A stretch of 28,124 nucleotides of DNA from an uncultured Atopobium sp. (GCA_938041635.1 CALIAD010000066.1:1-28124), one strand, 5' to 3'; numbered from the stretch's first letter, positions 8,567 through 16,212 are shown. Numbers and translations: made by a program. Notes: generated by a model not told the origin, from the sequence alone.

Positions 8567-9874
8567 CTAAATCGCTATCGATGCTTTATAAAACTCAAGT
8601 TGAGCCTCTTCGCTTACAACGGGAGCTTTAACTTCCTTCGGAAGTAGTAGGGCCATGACTGCAGAAAGGATAAATCCGCAAAGAGCAAAGATTACTGACG
8701 CGGTGTAGTTGCCTGTCATATCGGCCAAAAAACCACCCATAAAAGATCCAGTTGCTGGACCTACAAACATAACAATTAGCGTTGCAAATCCCCAAACTTT
8801 GCCGAAATATTTATTTCCAAAAACTGCGCCAGCATAGCCAGCACAACCACCTGGCTCAACTGCCCAGTAACAAGCAAATAGAACACAGCAAATTGCGCCC
8901 AGCCATAATTGATCCGCCTTCATCATCAAGAGAAGAACACAACCAATTGCGCCTACAATTGGCCCGGCAATAAGAACAAGTCGTCTTGCCTCCGGCTCAT
9001 TTCCTTTTGACTTAACAAGTCGATCGGCAACCTTACCTAGTAGAGGCATGGTAAATATTCCACATACTCCAATAATGATATACATATTGGAGGCAGTTCC
9101 TAAATCCATGCTCAGATTTACGGTCCAGTACTTAACAATTTGGGACCAAATCAGGAATTCTCCAAGCATGGCAAAAAGGAAGGCTAAAATATCACACCAC
9201 ATCGCTCTGGTACGAAATGCCTCTGCAACTGTGAAGTCATGGGCTTTTCCTTCCTTCTTTTGTGGGAGCTGACCAAATGGCTCCAATCCAAGGTCACCTG
9301 GATTACGCTGAGCTACAAGCGCGGAAACTGAAAGCAGCGCCAAAAATACAAAGCCCATAATCAACATAACAGTACGCCAAGCTGATGCGTTTTGAGCAAG
9401 GAATGGCTTCATGAATAAGGTTAGTAATACTTGCGAGATAGGAGCGCCGGCGAAGGCAATTCCCCATGCGGTTGAGTATCGATCACCTATAAACCATTTA
9501 CGACATGATGTTGTCGAAGATACCCACAACATGCCTGTACCAATTCCAGCAAACACGCCATAAGTAAAGAAATAAATATAAATGTCATTAATAAACGAAG
9601 TGGCCACCATTCCAAGGCAACAAAACACGGCTCCGGCAAAATAAACAGGACGGCAGCCACTTTTATCAACAATCTTGCCTGCAAAAAAGGCAGTTACCGC
9701 ATAAACCATCATCATAAGAGAGTATCCCATAGACAACTGAGATCCAGTCCATCCTAGGTCTTTTCCCATAGGGACCTGAAGAATTGAAAAGGTCGAGCGG
9801 AAACCAAATAAACAGAAGCAAGCAAGGAAGGCTGCTAATACTACCTTTCGAGAGGTCGACTTAGCATCTTTCAT
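8567..9874 (-). CDS. MFS transporter, oxalate/formate antiporter-like family
   Basis: A 435-residue, highly hydrophobic protein with about twelve membrane segments. The MFS loop-2-like motif GKIVDKSGCRPV lies between helices 2 and 3. Other marks are SILQVPMGKDLGWTGSQLSMGYSL near the N terminus, DRYSTAWGIAFAGAP and RNPGDLGLEP at the central loop. These resemble the monocarboxylate/oxalate:formate (OFA) branch. It is the third gene of hpdB-hpdC-MFS on the minus strand, 89 bases after hpdC and separated from it by a strong hairpin. Context suggests uptake of the arylacetate substrate or exchange against product. The substrate cannot be read from sequence. Confidence 0.85.
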   Translation of the reverse strand: MKDAKSTSRKVVLAAFLACFCLFGFRSTFSILQVPMGKDLGWTGSQLSMGYSLMMMVYAVTAFFAGKIVDKSGCRPVYFAGAVFCCLGMVATSFINDIYIYFFTYGVFAGIGTGMLWVSSTTSCRKWFIGDRYSTAWGIAFAGAPISQVLLTLFMKPFLAQNASAWRTVMLIMGFVFLALLSVSALVAQRNPGDLGLEPFGQLPQKKEGKAHDFTVAEAFRTRAMWCDILAFLFAMLGEFLIWSQIVKYWTVNLSMDLGTASNMYIIIGVCGIFTMPLLGKVADRLVKSKGNEPEARRLVLIAGPIVGAIGCVLLLMMKADQLWLGAICCVLFACYWAVEPGGCAGYAGAVFGNKYFGKVWGFATLIVMFVGPATGSFMGGFLADMTGNYTASVIFALCGFILSAVMALLLPKEVKAPVVSEEAQLEFYKASIAI

Positions 9875-9902
9875 AAGATGCCCCCAATCATTTGCAATTA
9901 AT

Positions 9903-9939
9903 AAGGCGCCTCGGTATCCCCGAGAATCCGAGGCGCCTT
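9903..9939 (-). terminator. intercistronic hairpin between hpdC and the transporter gene
   Basis: A perfect 12-bp inverted repeat AAGGCGCCTCGG/CCGAGGCGCCTT around a 13-nt loop, 24 bases after the hpdC stop. On the minus strand it is followed only by TATTAATTG, a weak U-rich tail. It therefore looks like a partial terminator or RNA-stability element that lowers transporter expression relative to the decarboxylase, and not a full stop. The transporter has its own ribosome binding site (GGGGG) further on, and no clear promoter is seen in the gap. Confidence 0.65.
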
Positions 9940-9963
9940 CCTGAGAAGGATGGTTAGTATGGT

Positions 9964-10239
9964 TTAAGCCTTAATGGCCTCTGCTGCCATTTCGAATGCC
10001 TCGCAATTGCAAGCTCCATTCTCGGCAAACGCCCAATACTCAGTTTCAAAACCGCTACAAATTCCCATATTTTTTTCAGATGCCTGATAGTGTGAGCAAA
10101 ACTTGCACTTGTGGGCTGGTACAAATTCGGCATCATCAATCTCATCATCGCCCATTACAACAACGTCACCATGAGCATGGTCGATGCCCTTAACAACATC
10201 GATGGGAATATAAAAATCGCAGTCACGATACTTGCACAT
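9964..10239 (-). CDS. hpdC: 4-hydroxyphenylacetate decarboxylase small subunit-like Fe-S protein
   Basis: A 91-residue Cys-rich protein 26 bases downstream of hpdB, with AAAGGAG before its ATG. It resembles the HpdC/CsdC gamma subunits of glycyl radical arylacetate decarboxylases, which carry two [4Fe-4S] clusters and are needed for an activatable enzyme. The C-terminal cluster ligands are present as C45-x2-C48-x12-C61-x15-C77 (C79 is an alternative). The N-terminal half keeps C7 and the KGI landmark. Where the characterised clostridial proteins, as I recall them, have His and two further Cys ligands, this protein has Tyr4, Asp20 and Asp35/36; C2 is extra. Loss of cluster I is therefore inferred. 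Confidence 0.85.
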   Translation of the reverse strand: MCKYRDCDFYIPIDVVKGIDHAHGDVVVMGDDEIDDAEFVPAHKCKFCSHYQASEKNMGICSGFETEYWAFAENGACNCEAFEMAAEAIKA

Positions 10240-10265
10240 TAGAGTCTCCTTTCAAGCACTCGAAG

Positions 10266-12995
10266 TTAGATGGATTCATACTCTGTACGAGCAATAACCT
10301 CATCCTGGATTGGCTTACCAATTTCCACCCAATACTGCGTAAAGCCTGCCACACGAATAAGAAGCGTGCGATAGTTCTCTGGATTGGCTTGTGCCTTTTT
10401 AAGAACTCGGGAGTCAATAATGTTGTATTGGATGTGGAAGCCACCTTTACGCATATATGCCCTGGTGAGGTCCATCAGCTTTCTAGATCCCTCAATACCT
10501 CTTGCAGCACTTGGGTGAAGTTTAAGATTCATCTGACTGTTCTGAGACATTGAGTGATCCCAACCAGTTGCAGACTCAAAGAGCGCATACTGTCCATGAG
10601 TATCAGTGCCTGGATAGGCGGACATTGAAGCGTCTGCGAACGTAGTTCCTTGGAGTCGACCATCTGCTGTTGCAGCAGTAACAGCACCCTCTGGACCATG
10701 CGTGGAAACAGACATCTGGCAGACATAATATGGCTCACCATATAGATTCTCTATTGTTGCTGGCAAGTCATTGCAGAACCACTGCTCCCAGTCATAGAGC
10801 ATTTGGTCAACATATGGATCATCATTTCCATATTTTGGCGCCCTTAGGCAATCTGCGTGGATCTCATCATAACGTCCGTCATCGTCAGCACGCTTCTCTT
10901 GATCCTTCAGAGATTCAGAACCGACTTCCTTTGAAGTCTTATATCCAAAGTTATTGTCAAGAGCGTCCTTAAGCTGGTCAAGCGTATATTTCTTGTCTTC
11001 GTATACCAGCTTTTTAATTGCTGCCATAGAGTTAATTTGGTTACAGGTTCCACAGCACTCAATATTAAATGTGGAGTTGTAACGATAGCCCTTTTGAGCA
11101 ATACCAAGACCCTTTTCAAGACAATTTGGTTTGAGAAGTGAGTTAACCATAGATGGGGTGAACTTGCGCCATACATCATGCTGAATATTCATGCACTTGT
11201 TCAATACTTCGCAAGCCTTCTGGTAATAGGCCTTAAACTGTCCATCAAGTTCCTCAAATGTTTCAAAAGACTTGTCGTGCGGTGGGAAGACCTGCAGTCC
11301 CGTACGCTTATCAAAGCCATTATTCAAAACAAGCTCAAGAATCTTAGGATTGTTAATGAAGTGAATACCAACAGACGTAGGCTGAGCAGATCCGCCAGGA
11401 ATCCAGTGTAGTTTTCCATTGAGATGCAGAGGCATCCATGTGCCAGGAGAAGTTTCAAGGCAACCACCAACTGACCAAGCACGTGCTTCCTGAACCGTCA
11501 TGCCTTCATGACCGTACTGATTAATTAAAAACTCCATTGCAATACGGTTGTTCATGATTGCAGGATAACCAGCACCTGTCTTTACGCACTCCATGCATTT
11601 CATAATGAATTCTTCTGGAGCAGACTCATCATAGAGCAAAGAGAGCGTTGGCTGAGTGGTCTGGCAATTAATGCCAGCATCAAGCATAATCATTTCAAGA
11701 CGATTAGCGGCAGATTTACCATCGCGATCTACGCCACCAATACAAACATTATTAAATGTATTGCCAGATAGAACGCCACCAACAACACCTGTGCATGCAA
11801 ATGCATCAATGCAGGTCATCTTGACACGATAAAGCTCTTGCCACTCCTCAACTTCTTTCTCAGTAATGGTTCCATTCTCAATATCCTGCTCGAAATAAGG
11901 ATAGAGAACTTGACCAATGCGTCCTGGTGAAAGACCTGACATTGCATCTTCGTTGAGTTCAGCTAGATGCAGGAGATAAATAGTCTGGAAAGCATCCTTA
12001 AATGTCTTAGGCTTCTCGTGAGCCAAGCGATGAAGACGCTCAGAAATCTCCGCAAGTTCCACGATTTCATTCTCATCATTTGTGATAGAAATTAATCGAT
12101 CAGCTTCGCGGCCATAATTTTCGAACCACTTTGAAAGACCTTGAACCAAAAGACCCATGGAGGTGTAGTAATACAGCCTATCCATGCCAGAGATTCCGTC
12201 GCCGCCAGGCTCGCCAGCTACTTCACCTGCACGTTTTTTGCAAATCTCAATTAGTTCATCAAAGCCATGCTCCAGGACGAAGTAGTAATTCATAACTTCG
12301 CGTCCCTGAGGAATGGTAAAGCCGGAGTCAAAATTACTGACGACAGACTTCATGATGTTTTCTTTAATTTTGTACTCAGGTACCATCTGCTCATATTTGC
12401 GGGCGACGTCCTCTACAGACTTGCCTGCCCATGCATATGCGAGACGATGCATCGCTGGTACGTTTTCAAGACGAACTCCGTACTTTCCGCCGACAGAAAC
12501 AACATTTCCAAAGCTCTTTGTTACATTTCCTCCACCCGCGCCAAAATGAGAGACCTCTGCGCTGGACTCTGCGCCTGTATCTAGGGCAGCCTTATACAGG
12601 TCAGAATCCTTATCCATAAAGAAGCTCTCTGTCAGCCATGGCAGTGGAGCAGAACCGCGGTAAAATCCTGCCTTTGCTCCAACAAGCTGCTCGTGTGGCC
12701 AAATTGGCGTATCCAAATGTTCAAATACGCTTTTTAGAGCATAACCACGACGCATGATAGGAACTTCGCCCTCATGCTCCATAGCTGCACGGGAGTACCA
12801 ATAGGACTCCTGGATGTCCAGCGAAGAGAGTGTGTCGAAGTAGATATCGCGGAGGTAGTTAGCTCGTGGGGTTGGCTCCCTCTTGATCTCTCGATCGGTG
12901 ATTTCAGCTGGTGCTTCTCCGTTTGCGTGGCTCTCAAGGGAAAGACCGCGCTCAGCAAGAACCTCGCTCAGCTTCATCGGTTGAAGTGTTGCCAT
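10266..12995 (-). CDS. hpdB: 4-hydroxyphenylacetate decarboxylase, glycyl radical large subunit
   Basis: Decarboxylates 4-hydroxyphenylacetate to p-cresol by radical chemistry. The ATG at 12995 (909 residues) is preferred over a TTG six bases upstream because GGGAGG sits seven bases before the ATG. The C-terminal motif RVAGFTQYW carries the glycyl radical site G884. The thiyl-radical loop GGCLETSPGTW has C512 and E514. H545 and E646 sit at a constant +9 offset from the residues I recall as binding the phenolic OH in the C. scatologenes enzyme (H536, E637), and R232 and F414 fit the same offset. This and the small subunit favour 4-hydroxyphenylacetate over indoleacetate decarboxylase, which remains the main alternative. 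Confidence 0.88.
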   Translation of the reverse strand: MATLQPMKLSEVLAERGLSLESHANGEAPAEITDREIKREPTPRANYLRDIYFDTLSSLDIQESYWYSRAAMEHEGEVPIMRRGYALKSVFEHLDTPIWPHEQLVGAKAGFYRGSAPLPWLTESFFMDKDSDLYKAALDTGAESSAEVSHFGAGGGNVTKSFGNVVSVGGKYGVRLENVPAMHRLAYAWAGKSVEDVARKYEQMVPEYKIKENIMKSVVSNFDSGFTIPQGREVMNYYFVLEHGFDELIEICKKRAGEVAGEPGGDGISGMDRLYYYTSMGLLVQGLSKWFENYGREADRLISITNDENEIVELAEISERLHRLAHEKPKTFKDAFQTIYLLHLAELNEDAMSGLSPGRIGQVLYPYFEQDIENGTITEKEVEEWQELYRVKMTCIDAFACTGVVGGVLSGNTFNNVCIGGVDRDGKSAANRLEMIMLDAGINCQTTQPTLSLLYDESAPEEFIMKCMECVKTGAGYPAIMNNRIAMEFLINQYGHEGMTVQEARAWSVGGCLETSPGTWMPLHLNGKLHWIPGGSAQPTSVGIHFINNPKILELVLNNGFDKRTGLQVFPPHDKSFETFEELDGQFKAYYQKACEVLNKCMNIQHDVWRKFTPSMVNSLLKPNCLEKGLGIAQKGYRYNSTFNIECCGTCNQINSMAAIKKLVYEDKKYTLDQLKDALDNNFGYKTSKEVGSESLKDQEKRADDDGRYDEIHADCLRAPKYGNDDPYVDQMLYDWEQWFCNDLPATIENLYGEPYYVCQMSVSTHGPEGAVTAATADGRLQGTTFADASMSAYPGTDTHGQYALFESATGWDHSMSQNSQMNLKLHPSAARGIEGSRKLMDLTRAYMRKGGFHIQYNIIDSRVLKKAQANPENYRTLLIRVAGFTQYWVEIGKPIQDEVIARTEYESI

Positions 12996-13001
12996 CTCCA
13001 A

Positions 13002-13267
13002 GCCTCCCTTAAAACATTCTTGGCAAGCCCCTTTAGCCTGCCGTTAAAATGATTTTTAAAGAAGAGGTCTTGATTTACATCAGGCGAAATTCCTAATAAA
13101 AAGTTGTATCTTTCTTTACAAAAATCAGACTACAGAACTTCCTAGTACAAAAGTCTTAGCTCCTAACTTCAAAATAAGCATCTAAATAGGACTCTAGCTG
13201 TACATATTTATATAAATTTATTTCGATAATTCTACTGATAGTCAAAAGGGTTTCCGGGGAGGTTCTA
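13002..13267. promoter_or_regulatory. divergent promoter region between hpdB and hpdA
   Basis: About 266 non-coding, strongly AT-rich bases with outward-facing genes on both sides, so both promoters must lie here. Minus strand: a weak candidate TTGTAA-17-TATTAG for hpdB. Plus strand: GATAAT at about 13224-13229 precedes hpdA. An imperfect dyad (GGCA-A-GC...GC-C-TGCC, 13022-13042) lies in the hpdB leader just upstream of its ribosome binding site. None is certain. The region is the natural target for the linked PocR-LuxR regulator. Confidence 0.5.
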
Positions 13268-14260
13268 ATGAGAAGAAGTCTTTCTGCCCCCTTAAATCAG
13301 GGCTGCAGCGAACTAAAGGGTCGCATTTTTGATATTCAATCATTTAGCGTCCATGACGGTCCAGGATGTAGGACTCTCATTTTTATGTCCGGATGCCCTT
13401 TACGCTGTGCATGGTGCTGTAATCCTGAAAGTTTTCTCAATCAACAAGGAAAGCTTTTTTTCGGATCGAAATGTATCAATTCCAAAGATAAAGCCTGCGT
13501 CCGATGCATCCAAGCTTGTCCTTATGGAGCGGTGCGCAACAATTCTCAAGATAAAAATCATCCGATGATTTTTGATTGGCAACTGTGCCACAACTGCCAA
13601 TCACTAGAATGTGTTAATGCTTGCTTAAACGATGCACTCGTTAATATTTCGAAAGAGTACACCGTTAGCGAGATTATGTATATTCTCGAAAGAGACCGTC
13701 ACTACTGGTCAGGAAAAGGAGGCGTAACTTTTTCTGGAGGTGACCCTATGTTTCAACCTGAATTTCTTGAATCTGTTCTTAAATGTTGTGAGGAATTGTA
13801 TATCCATAAAGCTATCGAAACAGAAGCTCTTGCTGACACTGCTGTGTATTTGAGGATAATGCGTTACATGGATTTTGCTTTTAATGATTTAAAGTGTATG
13901 GATTCTGAGCTCCATAAAGCATACACAGGGATTGGGAACGAGCGTATTCTTAATAACATTCGTGCTTTTGCGAATTCAGGAAGCAAAACGCGACTTATCT
14001 TAAGAGCTCCTATTATTCCAAGTTTTAATGATTCTGAAGAAAATTTTGCCAAAGTTGCTGACTTCATGAACGACATTGGTCTAGATGAGTTCAATATCTT
14101 ACCGTTCCATCGCCTAGGTGTTTCCAAGTGGGAAGAGCTAGGCCTAGATTATAAGTTCAAGAACACTCAGCCCACATCTTCGCATACTCTAGCAAAGTTC
14201 AAAAAAGTCCTAACTGATAAAAAAATCAAATGTTATGTCGGAAGCGATACCCCATTTTAG
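13268..14260 (+). CDS. hpdA: glycyl radical enzyme activating enzyme (radical SAM), HpdA-type
   Basis: Generates the glycyl radical on HpdB from S-adenosylmethionine. The 330-residue protein has the activase cluster motif SGCPLRCAWC with C43-x3-C47-x2-C50. A ferredoxin-like insert follows with two more Cys sets (C69/C77/C80/C84 and C107/C110/C115/C119), the form with two auxiliary clusters seen in HPAD and related activases. VTFSGGDPMFQPEF is the SAM-binding GGE-like motif. The start ATG has GGGGAGG five bases upstream. Unlike the clostridial hpdBCA order that I recall, it is divergent from hpdB. Its TAG stop directly abuts the stop of the convergent gene. It is more AT-rich than the atp genes. 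Confidence 0.9.
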   Translation: MRRSLSAPLNQGCSELKGRIFDIQSFSVHDGPGCRTLIFMSGCPLRCAWCCNPESFLNQQGKLFFGSKCINSKDKACVRCIQACPYGAVRNNSQDKNHPMIFDWQLCHNCQSLECVNACLNDALVNISKEYTVSEIMYILERDRHYWSGKGGVTFSGGDPMFQPEFLESVLKCCEELYIHKAIETEALADTAVYLRIMRYMDFAFNDLKCMDSELHKAYTGIGNERILNNIRAFANSGSKTRLILRAPIIPSFNDSEENFAKVADFMNDIGLDEFNILPFHRLGVSKWEELGLDYKFKNTQPTSSHTLAKFKKVLTDKKIKCYVGSDTPF

Positions 14261-15175
14261 TTACTCAAGCTGATTAAAAATTTGATTCATAAACGAATCT
14301 GCAGATATAACTCGATTGAGGACCTCAACTTCATCGACATTAATTTCTTCAATCTCATAGAGTGAAGAAATTGCTTCTGCTGGAGTTTTTCCTGATAACA
14401 AATTAACGCACAATAGTAGGACGAGGCCCGTTATGCCGTCCGTTGTATGAACGTCCACAGTATCAAGACGTAAGTTTCCAGTGCTAAATTCAAACAATTT
14501 TTTAAATTCAAACCAAATACTAGTCCCAGCCCATAACTCATTAAGGTATGTAAGGACATTTTTTATAGAACCGTATGTTGTAAGTAAATCAAGTGTGTAA
14601 TTAATCATTTCATGCGCAATTGATTGCTGTTCTTTAGAAAGACCGCTTTCCTTTGCAAGAACATTTGTCCAACGTAAAATATCCGATTTGCTGATGCTGC
14701 CAGTATCAGTAGTAATGCAATCTTCTATTTCTTTTCCTGCACAGTATTCTCTATCGACTATTCTTAAAAATTCCTCCGCAGGGAGACTCCTCTTGTACCT
14801 GCGGCGGCCATTAACGAGAAGCGAAAGAACGTAATGAAGCCTATCGAACTTTATTGGTGCAAACATAAAAATATTCGCGCCAGCTCTAAATGCTGCAAGT
14901 CTTAATTGATCAGAATCTTGTGGTCCATGAATAACAACAGGACAAGCAAGGAAATCAAATTTCTGACGAACTAAACGACAAGCCTCAAATCCATTCATAT
15001 CCTGAAGTTCGACAGAAAAAATCAATACGTCCACAACTTGATCGTCAATAATTCTTAGCGCTTCTTCTCCTCGATAACAAAGAATAGTTTCGTAACCGAA
15101 TGAAATAAGCTCTTGTTTAAAGCTTTCTCTGATTTCTTCGTCCGTACACACAAACAGAACTCGTGGTCTATACAT
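14261..15175 (-). CDS. degenerate receiver-domain protein of unknown output
   Basis: A 304-residue protein with a response-regulator-like fold at about 4-120 (VLFVCTDEE...DVLIFSVELQDMNGFEACRLVR...CPVVIHG...RAGANIFMFAPIKFDRL). The phospho-acceptor Asp is replaced by Ser54, the switch Ser/Thr position by His/Gly, and the conserved Lys of the KP motif by Ala106. Phosphorylation by a kinase is therefore unlikely. Residues about 125-304 match no DNA-binding domain I recognise. It follows the PocR-LuxR gene by 19 bases, so the two are probably one operon. It converges on hpdA without any spacer. Role unknown; a partner in sensing is inference. Confidence 0.75.
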   Translation of the reverse strand: MYRPRVLFVCTDEEIRESFKQELISFGYETILCYRGEEALRIIDDQVVDVLIFSVELQDMNGFEACRLVRQKFDFLACPVVIHGPQDSDQLRLAAFRAGANIFMFAPIKFDRLHYVLSLLVNGRRRYKRSLPAEEFLRIVDREYCAGKEIEDCITTDTGSISKSDILRWTNVLAKESGLSKEQQSIAHEMINYTLDLLTTYGSIKNVLTYLNELWAGTSIWFEFKKLFEFSTGNLRLDTVDVHTTDGITGLVLLLCVNLLSGKTPAEAISSLYEIEEINVDEVEVLNRVISADSFMNQIFNQLE

Positions 15176-15194
15176 TACAGAACCCCTATTTTTA

Positions 15195-15941
15195 CTATGA
15201 ATCTAGTGCTGCAGGAGCGAATTCGCAAATAAGTTGAACTCGATTTTTCAAACCCAACTTCGAAAAGATATTACTTAGATGGGTTTTTACTGTCTTTTCA
15301 CTTACAAACAGCCTGTTTGCAATTTGTGCATTTGACATTCCCGAGCACACTAGTGTTGCAACTTCATTTTCTCGTTGAGTTAATAAATCTGATATTGGAT
15401 TACACTTGGGTCCCATAGGCTCTTCTGAAATCACACCGCATTCAAAATGGATGTCCAGTAGTCGGCAGACGATTGTCAGGCTATTAATAGCTCTTGAAAA
15501 ATCTTCATGACTCAGAATAGGTAAATCAAATTTTAGATTTAGTTGTTTAGAATGCGGAGAATCATCAAATGTAAATCCAGAACAATGCCAAAACGCGATC
15601 AATTCGCCATTGAAATAAATCGGGGCTAGAAAGCTTGCAATACCATAATCACAGCACTTTACTAATGGTTCAAAGCTGTGAGTTTTATCAAACCAGCTGG
15701 CAACTTCCTTGACATCTATTCTGTTTACACCACTACATTTATGATGACTACTCATCTCAACAAAGTCGCAAAAAAATAATTTCTTTGACGGTATTAAAAG
15801 TGATTTTCCATTTCTATCGAGTAGGTGGATTGGAATATCCATCTCACGAGAAAAGCAATCTTGATAATCCTGAAGGGTCCCCATACCAACCATCTCAAGC
15901 CACTGAGATGGTTGGACTATGCGCGGCACATTAGGAGTCAT
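15195..15941 (-). CDS. PocR-domain LuxR-type transcriptional regulator
   Basis: A 248-residue predicted one-component regulator. Residues about 20-165 resemble the PocR ligand-binding domain (FSREMDIPIHLLDRNGKSL, LFFCDF, KCCDYGIASFLAPIYFNGELIAFWHCSGF), a family proposed to sense small hydrocarbon derivatives. It keeps spaced cysteines at C58, C69, C96/C97 and C120. Residues about 184-243 form a LuxR/GerE helix-turn-helix (LTQRENEVATLVCSGMSNAQIANRLFVSEKTVKTHLSNIFSKLGLKNR). The start ATG has GGGGAGGG upstream. It lies beside the decarboxylase island and is the best candidate for its aromatic-responsive regulator. Ligand and target sites are inferred from context. Confidence 0.85.
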   Translation of the reverse strand: MTPNVPRIVQPSQWLEMVGMGTLQDYQDCFSREMDIPIHLLDRNGKSLLIPSKKLFFCDFVEMSSHHKCSGVNRIDVKEVASWFDKTHSFEPLVKCCDYGIASFLAPIYFNGELIAFWHCSGFTFDDSPHSKQLNLKFDLPILSHEDFSRAINSLTIVCRLLDIHFECGVISEEPMGPKCNPISDLLTQRENEVATLVCSGMSNAQIANRLFVSEKTVKTHLSNIFSKLGLKNRVQLICEFAPAALDS

Positions 15942-16028
15942 ATTGTCACCCTCCCCAAAGGATTTGATGTATCTCCATTAGCACGAGAAACAAGCTATCG
16001 AATTTAAAATTTTATTTAATTTTTATAT

Positions 16029-16057
16029 ATTATCTAATTGTTACTAGAATTACACAA
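16029..16057 (-). promoter_or_regulatory. candidate promoter of the PocR-LuxR operon
   Basis: On the minus strand, TTGTGT (16052-16057) and GATAAT (16029-16034) are spaced 17 bp apart, about 90 bases upstream of the regulator start. An imperfect dyad centred near 16081 (CTAAA-GTGT-TTTAG) lies upstream of the -35, where LuxR-type activators often bind. The -10 is good and the -35 weak. The rest of 15942-16152 is AT-rich and holds no coding frame. Confidence 0.4.
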
Positions 16058-16152
16058 TTAAAAATCGGTGATTGACTAAAGTGTTTTAGCCACAGTCAGA
16101 TATATCTAATCTACCTGTATAAATATAAAAATTACAGAATCTTCTCAATAAA

Positions 16153-16188
16153 AGAACTCACGCTTACCGATAGGTAAACGTGAGTTCT
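16153..16188 (-). terminator. Rho-independent terminator of upp
   Basis: A 10-bp stem AGAACTCACG/CGTGAGTTCT, one mismatch, then TTACC/GGTAA and a GATA loop, followed on the minus strand by TTTTATTG. It lies 25 bases after the upp stop and closes the prfA-prmC-tsaC-rpiB-upp run. Confidence 0.9.
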
Positions 16189-16212
16189 GTCCAACAAATT
16201 AAATCGAATCGA

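Noticed and set aside
9903..9939. Full terminator ending the hpdBC transcript
   Set aside because: The stem is strong but the following minus-strand sequence is TATTAATTG without a good T-run, and no clear new promoter is seen before the transporter gene; kept as an attenuator-like element.
10266..12995. Pyruvate formate-lyase or glycerol/choline-type glycyl radical enzyme
   Set aside because: The thiyl loop, the cysteine-rich small subunit gene, H545/E646 and the activase with two extra cluster motifs fit the arylacetate decarboxylase branch better.
14261..15175. Ordinary DNA-binding response regulator
   Set aside because: Phospho-Asp and the conserved Lys are missing and no helix-turn-helix can be recognised in the C-terminal part.
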